Positions 49,301 through 56,778 of a stretch of 64,000 bases of DNA are shown here, piece by piece. How positions within the stretch are numbered: position 1 is the stretch's first letter; every line of letters begins with the position of its first letter. The position numbers and the translations under genes were made by a program. The DNA lies in assembly GCF_900102525.1 (NCBI RefSeq), contig NZ_FNBZ01000007.1, positions 62,001 through 126,000 of the forward strand, given 5' to 3'. Source of the stretch: Allobosea robiniae. GTDB taxonomy: Bacteria; Pseudomonadota; Alphaproteobacteria; Rhizobiales; Beijerinckiaceae. The notes below the pieces were generated by a model. The model saw only the letters and a program-made list of their open reading frames with translations. It ran no database searches and had not been told where the DNA came from.

Positions 49301-49469
49301 CCGCCGAGGCGCCGCGATAATCGGTGCGGACCGAGACGACAGGCTCGTCGATATTCGGGTATTCGCGGATCGTCAGCCGGCCGTAGGACACGATGCCGAT
49401 CAGGATCACCAACAGGCTCAGCACCGTCGAGAGAACGGGCCGGCGGACGAAGAGTTCGAAGAGGCTCAT
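46383..49469 (-). CDS. RND-family multidrug efflux permease (HAE1, AcrB/MexB type)
   Basis: 1028 residues with the standard twelve-helix, two-porter-domain layout. Seen: MSLFELFVRRPVLSTVLSLL at the start, YPNIDEPVVSVRTDY, the helix 4 proton-relay aspartates in AIGLVVDDAIVVLENVHRH, and the second-half block GLITKHGILILEFTNQLREEG. The C-terminus is His-rich and short. It is a proton-driven exporter of drugs or lipophiles. The adaptor gene is upstream on the same strand. No outer-membrane factor or TetR-type repressor gene lies beside it. Confidence 0.95.
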   Translation of the reverse strand: MSLFELFVRRPVLSTVLSLLVILIGIVSYGRLTIREYPNIDEPVVSVRTDYRGASAEIIETQVTQILENSIAGIEGIEIISSTSRQERSFIQVRFRPDVDPDVAASDVRDRVSRVRSRIPDEIDEPVIAKVEADAQPILYLSLTSSRHGPLELTDFADRFISDRVQNVTGVAEVRILGQRQYAMRIWLDRARMSAYDISVQQIEAAVRAQNIEIPSGRIESSDREFTVLSQTSMTTPAEFREIVVKDANGFSVKLKDVAKVELGAREERNAAWFKGTPSVTIGIVKQATANPLDVSAGIEEALPGIIEDLPQGMSIGKSYDTSVFIDRSIKAVYQTIVEAIVLVVLIIFIFLRSVRATLIPLVTIPVSLIGSFALMYALGFTVNTLTLLSMVLAIGLVVDDAIVVLENVHRHIEDGMKPTPAAIRGINEIAFAVVAMTLTLVAVYAPMAFSTGRTGKLFIEFALTLAGAVLVSGFVALTLTPMMCAKLLRHHENHNWLYNLLERGFEGLSRGYKASLRAALSVRPLVVLLAIGVAGGGYFFFTHLRSELAPVEDRGTITAVGVAPEGATLSFTADYARQVEDYFKNIQEVETYLVIVGFPDVTRAIGFARLKPWEQRERKQQDLVAEINKGLSQIPGIRLFATNPASLGQGNANSKPVEFVLRSSEPYTQIKSYVDQLMAEVGDSPVLTNLDTNLILDKPQIKVTIDRQRAADLGVGVDIIGRTMETLLGGRQVTRFNMNSKQYDVVLQVEGAERNTPQALQSIYLLGRGGAVVQLSSLVKIEENVAPKELVRFNQLRSATVTAIPAPGYSLGDALKVLEDGAARVLPSSVQVDYSGQSREFKQSGASIFIVFLLALGFIYLVLAAQFESFVDPIVIMVSVPLSLTGALAALYYTGGTMNVYSQIGLITLVGLITKHGILILEFTNQLREEGKEMIDALVEAAELRLRPILMTTGAMVLGAVPLAIAHGAGAESRSQIGWVIVGGMTFGTLLTLFVVPVAYSYLARKVHGSRHAPHEEGHGAHPAPAE

Positions 49470-49479
49470 GCGTCGGTCC

Positions 49480-49597
49480 TAGAGCATTTCCGGGTGAGGC
49501 GGAGGCCAGTTTGCGTGAAGAAACGAAGGTCCGCGTCAACGAATATGCGACAAAACAAAGAGGTGGAGCATTTCGCGGGAAGCGCGGAAATGCTCTA
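49480..49597. repeat. TAGAGCATTT palindromic intergenic element between adaptor and pump genes
   Basis: TAGAGCATTTCCG (49480-49492) and CGGAAATGCTCTA (49585-49597) are perfect 13-bp inverted ends. The right end also folds on itself (GAGCATTTCGCG...CGCGGAAATGCTC). The interior includes GCGTGAAGAAA and ACAAAACAAAGAG, sequences I recognise from a repeat widespread in Hyphomicrobiales. It fills the gap between the two pump genes, and its right end supplies the TAG stop of the adaptor gene. Confidence 0.75.
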
Positions 49598-50674
49598 GAG
49601 CTGGCTCGTCTGGACGACCTTGTCCTTGATCGCGATGGCGGCGCCGTCGCGCAGCCGCATCTGGCCGGCGGTGATGATCTGCATGCCGGGCGTCAGCCCG
49701 TTGACGATCTCCACCTTGCCCGGCAGGCGCTTGCCCAATTCGACGGCGACGCGCTTCGCCTTGCCCTTGTCGACGACGTAGACGATCTTGCCGACGGCAT
49801 CCGGCACGACCGCCATCTCCGGCACGACGATCGCGTTCTGACGCTGGTCGACGGTGATGGCGAGGCGGGCGAAGAGGCCGGGCTTCAGCGCGAGATCGGC
49901 ATTCGGGATGTTGGCGCGCAGGCGGATCGCCCGGCCGTTGACGTCGACCACCGGGTCGATCGCGTAGATCTGCCCCTGGAATTTCCGGTCCGGAACCGCA
50001 TCGACGCCCATCTGCACGGGCAGGCCCACCTTCAGGCGGCTGAGATAGATCTCGGGCACGCGGAAATCGATCTTGATCGGATCGATGCTGGTCAGCGTGA
50101 TCAAGGGCTTGCCGACGGAGACGTAATCGCCGACGCCGACCGAGCGCAGGCCGACGACGCCGCTGAACGGCGCCACGATGGTCGACTGCGCCAGCTTGGC
50201 CTTGGCGAGCTGGATGCGTGCCTCGCTCGAGGCGAGCTTCGCGCCGGCTTCGTCGAGCGCGACCTGCGTGCCCGAGCCGCGCTGCACCAGCGCCCGCAGC
50301 CGCTCATGGGTATCCCGGGCCAGACTCAGATCGGCTTGCGCCTGCTTGAGTTCGGCATCGAGGATCGCGGTGTCGAGCTTGACGAGGTCCTGGCCTGCCT
50401 TGACGCGCTCCCCTTCCTTGAAGCCGAGCGCGATGACGCGGCCGGCGATCTCGGGCGCGATCACCACGGATTCGTCGGCGGCAAGCGTACCGAGCGCCTC
50501 GACCTCCTCGCTGACGGTCATGACCTCGATATTGGCCACTTCGACCGGCACTGCACGCGGCCCCGAGACCGCACTGGCCTGGGCCTGCTGCGTGCCGGCG
50601 CGCTGGTTGCGGTAAGCATAGTATCCACCGCCCGCAACGGCAGCGACGAGAACAAGAAGGACGAACCGCTTCAT
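49595..50674 (-). CDS. RND efflux periplasmic adaptor (membrane-fusion protein)
   Basis: 359 residues. An N-terminal signal anchor (MKRFVLLVLVAAVAGGGYYAY) precedes the lipoyl half-motifs (VEALGTLAADESVVIAPEIAGRV and STIVAPFSGVVGLRSVGVGDYV), a helical hairpin between them, and beta-barrel and membrane-proximal domains. It links the inner-membrane pump to an outer-membrane channel encoded elsewhere. The ATG at 50674 is preferred to 50701 because the hydrophobic anchor then begins at once. The stop codon lies in the edge of the adjoining repeat. Confidence 0.92.
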   Translation of the reverse strand: MKRFVLLVLVAAVAGGGYYAYRNQRAGTQQAQASAVSGPRAVPVEVANIEVMTVSEEVEALGTLAADESVVIAPEIAGRVIALGFKEGERVKAGQDLVKLDTAILDAELKQAQADLSLARDTHERLRALVQRGSGTQVALDEAGAKLASSEARIQLAKAKLAQSTIVAPFSGVVGLRSVGVGDYVSVGKPLITLTSIDPIKIDFRVPEIYLSRLKVGLPVQMGVDAVPDRKFQGQIYAIDPVVDVNGRAIRLRANIPNADLALKPGLFARLAITVDQRQNAIVVPEMAVVPDAVGKIVYVVDKGKAKRVAVELGKRLPGKVEIVNGLTPGMQIITAGQMRLRDGAAIAIKDKVVQTSQL

Positions 50675-50750
50675 CAGGCTGGAGGCTCCGTTGCCGCCCA
50701 TTGGTCTTAAATGGAACGAAAGGCGTTGCTAAGATGCCGGCGCGCCACAG

Positions 50751-50778
50751 CGGCGCAAAAACATAGGCTTTTGCGCCG
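50751..50778. other. Perfect hairpin in the gap between the efflux operon and phnC
   Basis: CGGCGCAAAA-acataggc-TTTTGCGCCG is a 10-bp perfect stem with an 8-nt loop. It lies in the 424-bp gene-free stretch 50675-51098, about 80 bp upstream of the adaptor gene on its 5' side, and could be an efflux operator or leader hairpin. The remainder of the stretch shows only the Pho box near phnC. Confidence 0.45.
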
Positions 50779-50981
50779 ATGCCGTATCGATCCGGCCTCG
50801 CAGCATCAATGCAAGATGCTTGCCGATAAGAGGCCCACCGTCACGGGCATCTCCGCCGCACACAGACATCCGCTTCTATCCTGCCGGTAAGCCGGGAATC
50901 GTCCAAGCGCATTCTGGAGACCTCACGAAACGTTGACCGGCTCCTGAGGTGGCAAAATGCTCCTGTCGGGGCCTTCCCAGG

Positions 50982-50999
50982 CCGTCATGTGCCTGTCAT
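50982..50999 (+). promoter_or_regulatory. Pho box upstream of phnC
   Basis: CCGTCAT-GTGC-CTGTCAT is two direct 7-mers with a 4-bp spacer, matching the PhoB consensus (CTGTCAT-N4-CTGTCAT) at 13 of 14 positions. A plausible -10 (GATAGG at 51008-51013) follows at the spacing usual for PhoB-activated promoters. It places the phosphonate importer under phosphate-starvation control. Confidence 0.8.
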
Positions 51000-51098
51000 T
51001 CGCAGCCGATAGGGCTCGCAGCAATCGAGACGCCTGACCCTCCGGCCCCGGCCGGACGGGAATGCGCTCATGCCCGTATCGTGCCCGAGAACCTTTCC

Positions 51099-51917
51099 AT
51101 GCTGCGCATCGAAGGCCTGACCAAGCGCTTTGGCGACAGGAACGCGGTCGACACCGTGACCCTGACCGTCCCGAAGGGAGAGATGGTCGGCGTGATCGGC
51201 CCCTCCGGCGCCGGCAAGTCGACGCTGCTGCGCATGCTGAACCGCCTGACCGAGCCGACCTCCGGCAAGATCGTCTGCGAAGAGCAGGACGTCACCGGCC
51301 TGAAGGGCGCCTCGCTGCGGCGCTGGCGCCGCGACACGGCGATGATCTTCCAGCAGTTCAACCTCGTCGGCCGCCTGGACGTGCTGACCAATGTCCTGCT
51401 CGGCCGGCTGAACCACCGCTCCGCGGCGCTCACGCTGGTCAAGAGCTTCTCCGAGGACGACAAGATCCGCGCCATCGCGGCACTCGAGCGTCTCGATATG
51501 GGTCATTTGCTGGCGCAGCGCGCCGAGACGCTTTCGGGCGGCCAGCAGCAGCGCGTCGCCATCGCCCGCGCGCTCGTCCAGGAGCCGCGCATCATCCTGG
51601 CCGACGAGCCGATCGCCTCGCTCGACCCGCGCAACACTCAGGTCGTCATGGACGCGCTGTTCCGCATCAATCGCGAGGACGGTATCACCGTGATGTGCAA
51701 CCTGCACGACCTCGACATCGCCGCGAAATACTGTGACCGCCTGATCGGCATGTCCGCCGGCAAGGTCGTGTTCGACGACGTGCCGCAGGCGCTGACCCGC
51801 GAGGTCGCCGCCGAGCTCTACGGCATCGAGGCCAAGGATGCCGGCGCCGAGGCGCTGGATGCGCTCGATGCCATCGCTGCCTCCGAGGCGAAGCGCGTCC
51901 GCCAGAAGATCGCCTGA
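51099..51917 (+). CDS. phnC: Phosphonate ABC transporter ATP-binding protein
   Basis: 272 residues. Walker [19 protein letters not shown]-loop in [20 protein letters not shown], signature [17 protein letters not shown], Walker [14 protein letters not shown] and the switch His in NLHDLDIA. The QFNLV...LTNVLLGRL pattern is typical of PhnC. It powers uptake through the PhnE permeases. The ATG at 51099 is chosen; an in-frame GTG at 51081 is possible. It is first of phnCDEE, behind the Pho box. Confidence 0.95.
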   Translation: MLRIEGLTKRFGDRNAVDTVTLTVPKGEMVGVIGPSGAGKSTLLRMLNRLTEPTSGKIVCEEQDVTGLKGASLRRWRRDTAMIFQQFNLVGRLDVLTNVLLGRLNHRSAALTLVKSFSEDDKIRAIAALERLDMGHLLAQRAETLSGGQQQRVAIARALVQEPRIILADEPIASLDPRNTQVVMDALFRINREDGITVMCNLHDLDIAAKYCDRLIGMSAGKVVFDDVPQALTREVAAELYGIEAKDAGAEALDALDAIAASEAKRVRQKIA

Positions 51918-51994
51918 TTTCCAGAGATCGCCGGACCGGCCTGAAGGCCGTCGCCGCGAGAAGACCATCCCACCTACAACGCAGGAGCACATCG

Positions 51995-52909
51995 ATGCTG
52001 ACCCGTCGTCATACCCTCAAGCTCGCCGCCGCCGGCCTCGCGCTCGCCGCCAGCCCGGCTTTCGCACAGGACTGGAAGGCGAAGTATCCCGAGCTCGTCT
52101 TCGCGATCATCCCCTCCGAGAACGCCTCCGGCGTTACCGAGCGCTACACCCCCTTCGTGCAGTATCTCGCCAAGGAGCTCGGCACCAAGGTCACCTTGCG
52201 CATCGCCAACGACTACGCCGCGATCATCGAAGGTCAGCGCGCCGGCAACATCCACATCGCCTCCTACGGCCCGGCCTCCTTCGCCCGCGCCCGCATGACC
52301 GGCGCCAGGACCGACGCCTTCGCCATCGAGACCAATCTCGACGGCACCAAGGGCTACCACTCGGTCTTCTACGTGAAGAAGGACTCGCCCTATCAGAAGG
52401 TCGAGGACCTCAAGGGCAAGAATCTCGGCCTCGTCGACCCGAACTCGACCTCCGGCAACAACGTGCCGCGCTTCGTGCTCAACGGCATGAAGATCGAGCC
52501 GGAAACCTTCTTCTCGAAGGTCGTCTATACCGGCAGCCACGAGAACGCGATCATCGCGCTCCAGCAGGGCACCGTCGACATCGCCGCCAACTGGTGGAAC
52601 GACGAGCAGGAATCCAACCTGCAGCGCATGGCCCGCAAGAACATGGCCAAGGCCGACGATTTCCGGATCATCTACAAGTCCGAGCAGATCGTGAACTCGC
52701 CGATGGCCTATCTCACCGACCTGCCGGAAGAGCTCAAGGCCAAGATCCGCGACGCGGTGCTGAACCTCGCCACCAAGGACAAGGCTGCCTTCGACAAGAT
52801 CTATGAAGGCAAGCAGGGCCCGCTCGTCGCCGTCGGCAACGAGGCCTATGACCCGATCATCGAGCTGAACAAGTTCGTCGACGACCTCCGCAAGAAGAAG
52901 TCGTCGTAA
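51995..52909 (+). CDS. phnD: Phosphonate ABC transporter substrate-binding protein
   Basis: 304 residues. A twin-arginine-like signal (MLTRRHTLKLAAAGLALA) with cleavage after AFAQ precedes a PhnD fold: AIIPSENASGVTERYTPFVQYL, the ANDYAAIIEGQRAGNIHIASYGPASFARA region, and LVDPNSTSGNNVPRF, which carries the Ser/Thr residues that hold the phosphonate. GGAG lies about 10 bp before the ATG. A palindromic element separates it from the permease genes. Confidence 0.95.
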   Translation: MLTRRHTLKLAAAGLALAASPAFAQDWKAKYPELVFAIIPSENASGVTERYTPFVQYLAKELGTKVTLRIANDYAAIIEGQRAGNIHIASYGPASFARARMTGARTDAFAIETNLDGTKGYHSVFYVKKDSPYQKVEDLKGKNLGLVDPNSTSGNNVPRFVLNGMKIEPETFFSKVVYTGSHENAIIALQQGTVDIAANWWNDEQESNLQRMARKNMAKADDFRIIYKSEQIVNSPMAYLTDLPEELKAKIRDAVLNLATKDKAAFDKIYEGKQGPLVAVGNEAYDPIIELNKFVDDLRKKKSS

Positions 52910-52926
52910 GCAGCACGCCTGCTCTC

Positions 52927-53022
52927 GCCGTCATGGTCGGGCGTGTCCCGACCATCCACGTCTTCCCTGCCTTCCGCAGCGCTCAAGACGTGGATGCTCG
53001 CCACAGGGGCGAGCATGACGGC
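52927..53022. repeat. Three-armed palindromic element between phnD and phnE
   Basis: Closing ends GCCGTCAT (52927-52934) and ATGACGGC (53015-53022). The left hairpin is GGTCGGG-cgtgt-CCCGACC, the middle arm CCACGTCTT...AAGACGTGG, and the right hairpin GCTCGCC-acagg-GGCGAGC. All four stems are perfect, so this is the cleanest four-way-junction structure in the window. As RNA it would lie 3' of phnD inside the transcript. Confidence 0.88.
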
Positions 53023-53067
53023 AGCGGCGCTGCCTAGCGCCCTCTCCGGCAACGGACGCAAGATTTC

Positions 53068-53949
53068 ATGACCCTCGCGATCGACCGCAACGACCCGGCT
53101 ATCCGGGCCCATGCCGAGGCCTATCGGCAGGCCGCCTCGGCCAAGCGCCGGCAGGCCCTGATCGGCATCGCCGTCTTCATCGCCTGCGTGCTGCTCTCGG
53201 CGCGCGGCGCCGAGGTCGATCTCGCCAGGTTCTTCGAGAATATCGGCCGCTTTCCGAAATACATCTACGAGACGCTGCCGACACTTCGGTTGAACAGTCT
53301 GAGTGCCGACCTCTCCGAGTGGTATTGGGGCCTCAAGGGCTGGCTGAAGCTGCTCTGGCAGACCGTGCTCATCGCCTATGTCGGCACGATCCTCGGTGTC
53401 GCCGGCGCCTTCCTGTTCTGCTTCGCCGCCGCCGCCAATCTCGGCCGCGCCACCTGGCTGCGCTTCGCCGTGCGGCGCTATCTCGAGTTCTGCCGCACCG
53501 TTCCGGAGATCGTCTTCGCGCTGATCTTCGTCATCGCCTTCGGCCTCGGCCCGCTGCCCGGCGTGCTCGCCATCGCCATCCACACCATGGGTGCGCTCGG
53601 CAAGCTCTTCTCCGAAGTGGTCGAGAACATCGACCTGAAACCGGTCGACGGCATCACCGCCGCGGGCGGCAGCTGGTGGCAGGTCGTCCGTTTCGCCGTG
53701 GTGCCGCAGGTGCTCTCCAATTTCGCGAGCTATGCGCTGCTGCGCTTCGAGATCAATGTCCGCGGCGCCTCGATCATGGGTTTCGTCGGCGCCGGCGGCA
53801 TCGGCCAGGACCTGATCGAAGCCATCCGCAAGTTCTACTTCACAGATGTCAGCGCCATCCTGCTGCTGATCATCGTCGCGGTGATGCTGATCGACTACGG
53901 CACCGAGCGGCTGCGCCACGCCCTCCTCAGCCTGGAGCACGGCCGATGA
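53068..53949 (+). CDS. phnE: Phosphonate ABC transporter permease, first copy
   Basis: 293 residues with a BPD_transp_1 core: FCRTVPEIVFALIFVIAFGLGPLPG, a KLFSEVVENIDLKPVDGITAAGGSWWQV cytoplasmic loop characteristic of PhnE, and NVRGASIMGFVGAGGIGQDLIEAI. It forms the membrane channel with the second PhnE. Its stop overlaps the next start by 4 bp (ATGA). Confidence 0.94.
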   Translation: MTLAIDRNDPAIRAHAEAYRQAASAKRRQALIGIAVFIACVLLSARGAEVDLARFFENIGRFPKYIYETLPTLRLNSLSADLSEWYWGLKGWLKLLWQTVLIAYVGTILGVAGAFLFCFAAAANLGRATWLRFAVRRYLEFCRTVPEIVFALIFVIAFGLGPLPGVLAIAIHTMGALGKLFSEVVENIDLKPVDGITAAGGSWWQVVRFAVVPQVLSNFASYALLRFEINVRGASIMGFVGAGGIGQDLIEAIRKFYFTDVSAILLLIIVAVMLIDYGTERLRHALLSLEHGR

Positions 53950-54800
53950 GCCTCGCCCTCTCGACGGCCGAGCGCGCCGACATCCTGCGCCGCCATGAAG
54001 CCGCGATCCGCGGCTCGCTCAAGACCAAGCTCGCAACGATCGGCACCATCGCCGCCCTCGCCGGCCTCTTCCTCTACGGGCTGACCACGCTTGAGACTTC
54101 GCTCTGGAAGCTCATCGGAGGCCTGGGCAATCTCGGCACCTTCGTCGTGCTGATGCTGCCGCCCGATCCCGGCTCGTTCGCCCGCGCGATCATCTTCGTG
54201 AAGGCGCTGTTCGAGACCATCGCCATCGCCTTCCTTGGCACCGTGCTTGCCGCCATGCTGGCGCTGCCGCTCGGCTTCATCGCCGCGCGCAACGTCGTCG
54301 CCAACCGGATCGTGCATTTCCTGGCCCGCCGCTCGCTCGACACGGTGCGCGGCGTCGATGCCCTGATCTGGGCGCTGATCTGGGTGAATGTCGTGGGCCT
54401 CGGCCCCTTCGCCGGCATGCTCGCGATCATGACCAGCGATCTCGGCGCCTTCGGCAAGCTCTATTCCGAAGCGATCGAGGCGGCCGACCGCCGGGCGGTC
54501 GACGGCGTCGCCTCGGTCGGAGGCGGCAAGGCCCACGAAATCCGCTTCGGCCTCTTGCCGCAGGTGCTGCCGGTGATCGCGAGCCAGGTGCTCTACTACA
54601 TCGAGTCGAACACCCGCTCCTCGACCATCATCGGCATCGTCGGCGCCGGCGGCATCGGCCTCTATCTCGCCGAGACGATCCGCACGCTGGAATGGCAGCA
54701 AGTCTCCTTCCTGATCCTGCTGGTCCTCGCCGCGGTCTCCGCCATCGACTTCCTGTCCGGGAAGCTGCGCTTCGCGATCATCGGCAAGCGGGCAAGCTGA
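53946..54800 (+). CDS. phnE: Phosphonate ABC transporter permease, second copy
   Basis: 284 residues, a paralogue of the preceding gene with the same PhnE pattern: RSLDTVRGVDALIWALIWVNVVGLGPFAG, KLYSEAIEAADRRAVDGVASVGG and NTRSSTIIGIVGAGGIGLYLAET. The two permeases probably form a heterodimer. It is the last gene of phnCDEE and is followed by a palindromic element in the gap before convergent phnF. Confidence 0.94.
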   Translation: MSLALSTAERADILRRHEAAIRGSLKTKLATIGTIAALAGLFLYGLTTLETSLWKLIGGLGNLGTFVVLMLPPDPGSFARAIIFVKALFETIAIAFLGTVLAAMLALPLGFIAARNVVANRIVHFLARRSLDTVRGVDALIWALIWVNVVGLGPFAGMLAIMTSDLGAFGKLYSEAIEAADRRAVDGVASVGGGKAHEIRFGLLPQVLPVIASQVLYYIESNTRSSTIIGIVGAGGIGLYLAETIRTLEWQQVSFLILLVLAAVSAIDFLSGKLRFAIIGKRAS

Positions 54801-54811
54801 AGGCGGGGCAG

Positions 54812-54906
54812 CCGTCATTCTCAGGCGAAGCGAAAACCCGAGAATCTCGTGCAGAAGGGGGCGCCTTTCCATCCTGAGATGCTCGGGTCAAGCCCGAGCA
54901 TGACGG
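54812..54906. repeat. Three-armed palindromic element, copy D, between convergent phnE and phnF
   Basis: Ends CCGTCAT (54812-54818) and ATGACGG (54900-54906). The left hairpin is TTCTCaGG...CCCGAGAA (one mismatch), the middle arm ATCTC...GAGAT with a variable loop, and the right hairpin GCTCGGG-tcaag-CCCGAGC. It fills the 112-bp convergent gap. Confidence 0.85.
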
Positions 54907-54912
54907 TGCCCC

Positions 54913-55656
54913 TCAATCCCCGAACGGCTCGATCACCATCTCCATGCGCTCGGCGGCGAAGACGCTGGAGACCAGATGGATCGGCGTCAGGTCCGGCAGC
55001 GCATCGACCGCCGTCGAGATCATCACGGCAGCCTCGGGGGCGATCTCCAACAGTTCCGCCTCGCGCTCATCGGCCAGCCGTGCCGTCAATCGCGTCGACA
55101 GGCGCACATAATCCGTGATGCCGTAAATCTTGAAGGCCGCCGTGATCGAGCCCGCCGCATCGCGATAGGCCCTATCGAAATCCGGGAAGCGCTCAACCGA
55201 GAGCCAATGCATGCCCGTCCCCATCGGCACGCCATCCGCCATGCTGACACCCTGCACGCACCAGAGCGGCGTCCCGGTCTTGAGCTTGAGCGCCGTGCAG
55301 GCAGCCGCCTCGCCGACGACCACCTCGGCCGAGAGCATGCGGCTCGTACCGGTGATGCCGAGCTTGCCCATATTGCTGCGCATGCTGACGCGCCGCCCGA
55401 TCGGATAGGGCAGGCGCGGTGCCGTCACCTGCGTGCCGCGTCCGCGGGAGACGGTCACCAGCCCCTGATCGGCGAGATGGCGGAAAGCCTGCCGCACCGT
55501 ATGGCGATGCACGCCATAGCGCTCCGCCAGCGTGACCGAGGCCGGCAGCGTGTCGCCGAGCTTGTACTCGCCGCGCCCAATCGCATCCGCCAGTTCGTCG
55601 GCGATGCGCCGCCAGGCCGTGCCCCCGTCGCGCTCCGCCAGTGCCACATCCGTCAT
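54913..55656 (-). CDS. phnF: GntR-family (HutC subfamily) repressor of phosphonate genes
   Basis: 247 residues. An N-terminal GntR winged helix (WRRIADELADAIGRGEYKLGDTLP, then YGVHRHTVRQAFRHLADQGLV and VSRGRGTQV) is followed by a UTRA effector domain (about residues 95-240). Position and family identify PhnF, which represses C-P lyase genes until phosphonate or low phosphate releases it. It is divergent from phnG, with two operator-like dyads in the 88-bp gap. The start at 55656 lacks a ribosome site. The frame extends further but would overlap phnG. Confidence 0.9.
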   Translation of the reverse strand: MTDVALAERDGGTAWRRIADELADAIGRGEYKLGDTLPASVTLAERYGVHRHTVRQAFRHLADQGLVTVSRGRGTQVTAPRLPYPIGRRVSMRSNMGKLGITGTSRMLSAEVVVGEAAACTALKLKTGTPLWCVQGVSMADGVPMGTGMHWLSVERFPDFDRAYRDAAGSITAAFKIYGITDYVRLSTRLTARLADEREAELLEIAPEAAVMISTAVDALPDLTPIHLVSSVFAAERMEMVIEPFGD

Positions 55657-55672
55657 CAAAGTTTCATCCGAA

Positions 55673-55715
55673 AAGTATAGACCTTTATCATCAACTCCCC
55701 TAGCATAGTCTAGAC
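55673..55715. promoter_or_regulatory. Two PhnF-type operators in the phnF/phnG intergenic region
   Basis: AAGTATAGACCT (55673-55684) and the palindrome GTCTAGAC (55708-55715, within TAGTCTAGACAT) share the GTnTAGAC core of known PhnF sites such as TGGTATAGACCA. Their centres are 33 bp apart, about three helical turns, suggesting joint binding and repression of both divergent promoters. Confidence 0.65.
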
Positions 55716-55744
55716 ATTCGGAACTGACCAGCGAGCCCGCGCCG

Positions 55745-56176
55745 ATGACGCAGAAAACCCCGAGGCAAAGCTGGATGGCGACGCTGGCGCGCGCCTCCCG
55801 CGGCGAGATCGAAACCCTGCTCGGCGATCCGCCGGACCACGACCTGTTGAAGGCGCCGGAGACTGGCACCGTGATGGTCGAGGGCCGCGCCGGCGGCGCC
55901 GGCCGCCGCTTCAATCTCGGCGAGGCCACCGTGACGCGCTGCGTCGTGCGCCTGTCCAACGGGCGGATGGGCTTCTCCTATGCGCTCGGCCGCGACAGCC
56001 GCAAAGCACGACTCGCCGCCCTGCTCGACGCCCGCCTCCAGGACGAGGCCGAAGGCAGCGGCCTGCATCAGGGCATCGCCGCCCTCGCCACCCAGCAGGC
56101 GGCCGCGCGCGACCTCGCCTCGAGAAAGGCGGCGGCGACCAAGGTCGATTTCTTCACGCTGGTCAGGGGCTCGTGA
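55745..56176 (+). CDS. phnG: C-P lyase core subunit PhnG
   Basis: 143 residues with the PhnG pattern: RQSWMATLARA start, DLLKAPETGTVMVEGRAGG, FNLGEATVTRCVVRLSNGRMGFSYALGRD and the C-terminal AATKVDFFTLVRG. It is part of the PhnGHIJ complex and helps PhnI attach the phosphonate to ATP with release of adenine. It is first in the phnGHIJKLM operon, directly behind the PhnF sites. The stop overlaps the phnH start. Confidence 0.95.
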   Translation: MTQKTPRQSWMATLARASRGEIETLLGDPPDHDLLKAPETGTVMVEGRAGGAGRRFNLGEATVTRCVVRLSNGRMGFSYALGRDSRKARLAALLDARLQDEAEGSGLHQGIAALATQQAAARDLASRKAAATKVDFFTLVRGS

Positions 56177-56778
56177 TGCCGACCGAAACCATGATCGCTC
56201 CCGGCTTCTCCGATCCGGTCTTCCAGTCGCAGGCCGCCTTCCGCGCCCTGCTCGCCGCCCTCTCCGAACCCGGAACATTACAGCAAGTTGCCGGCGAGAT
56301 CGCACCGCCGGAAGGCCTGGCGACCGCGACGGCCACCGCCCTGCTGACGCTCGCCGATTACGAGACGCCGGTCTGGCTGCCCGAAGCCCTGCGCAATGGC
56401 CCGGCCGGCGCCTGGCTGCGCTTCCATTGCGCCGCCGCGCTCGTCGACGACCCGGCCGAGGCCGCCTTCGCGGTCATCGACGGCGCAGCCGATGAGCCCA
56501 GGCTCTCAGCCTTCAATCTCGGCACGGATCAATTCCCGGATCGCTCGACCACCGTGATCGTGCAGGTCGCCGGCCTGGAAGGCGGCCCCGCTATCACCTT
56601 CTCCGGCCCGGGGATCCCCGGCACCCGCACTATCACGTCGCAGGGCCTGCGCGCCCGCTTCATCGATGAGCTGCACGAGAACAACGCCATCTATCCGCTC
56701 GGCGTCGATGTCCTGCTTGCGCATGGCGAGGGCTTGATCGGCCTGCCGCGCTCGACGCAAATCGAGGAGGTTCGCTGA
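56176..56778 (+). CDS. phnH: C-P lyase core subunit PhnH
   Basis: 200 residues from the ATG at 56176 (a GTG one codon earlier is equally open). Typical blocks: PGFSDPVFQSQAAFRALLAALSEPG, LTLADYETPVWL, FNLGTDQFPDRSTTVIVQV and the C-terminal YPLGVDVLLAHGEGLIGLPRSTQI. It is a structural subunit of the PhnGHIJ complex. The starts and stops of phnG, phnH and phnI overlap by one or a few bases, indicating tight coupling. Confidence 0.95.
   Translation: MPTETMIAPGFSDPVFQSQAAFRALLAALSEPGTLQQVAGEIAPPEGLATATATALLTLADYETPVWLPEALRNGPAGAWLRFHCAAALVDDPAEAAFAVIDGAADEPRLSAFNLGTDQFPDRSTTVIVQVAGLEGGPAITFSGPGIPGTRTITSQGLRARFIDELHENNAIYPLGVDVLLAHGEGLIGLPRSTQIEEVR

Noticed and set aside
46401..49598. A 1065-codon open frame on the plus strand opposite the RND pump gene
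   Set aside because: It is the antisense shadow of a GC-rich gene. Its translation is rich in Arg, Asp, His and Gln with no domain pattern, while the minus strand gives a full AcrB-type protein.
55657..55959. An extended phnF start up to 55959
   Set aside because: It would overlap divergent phnG and put the operators inside coding sequence. The GntR domain begins just after residue 1 of the shorter form.
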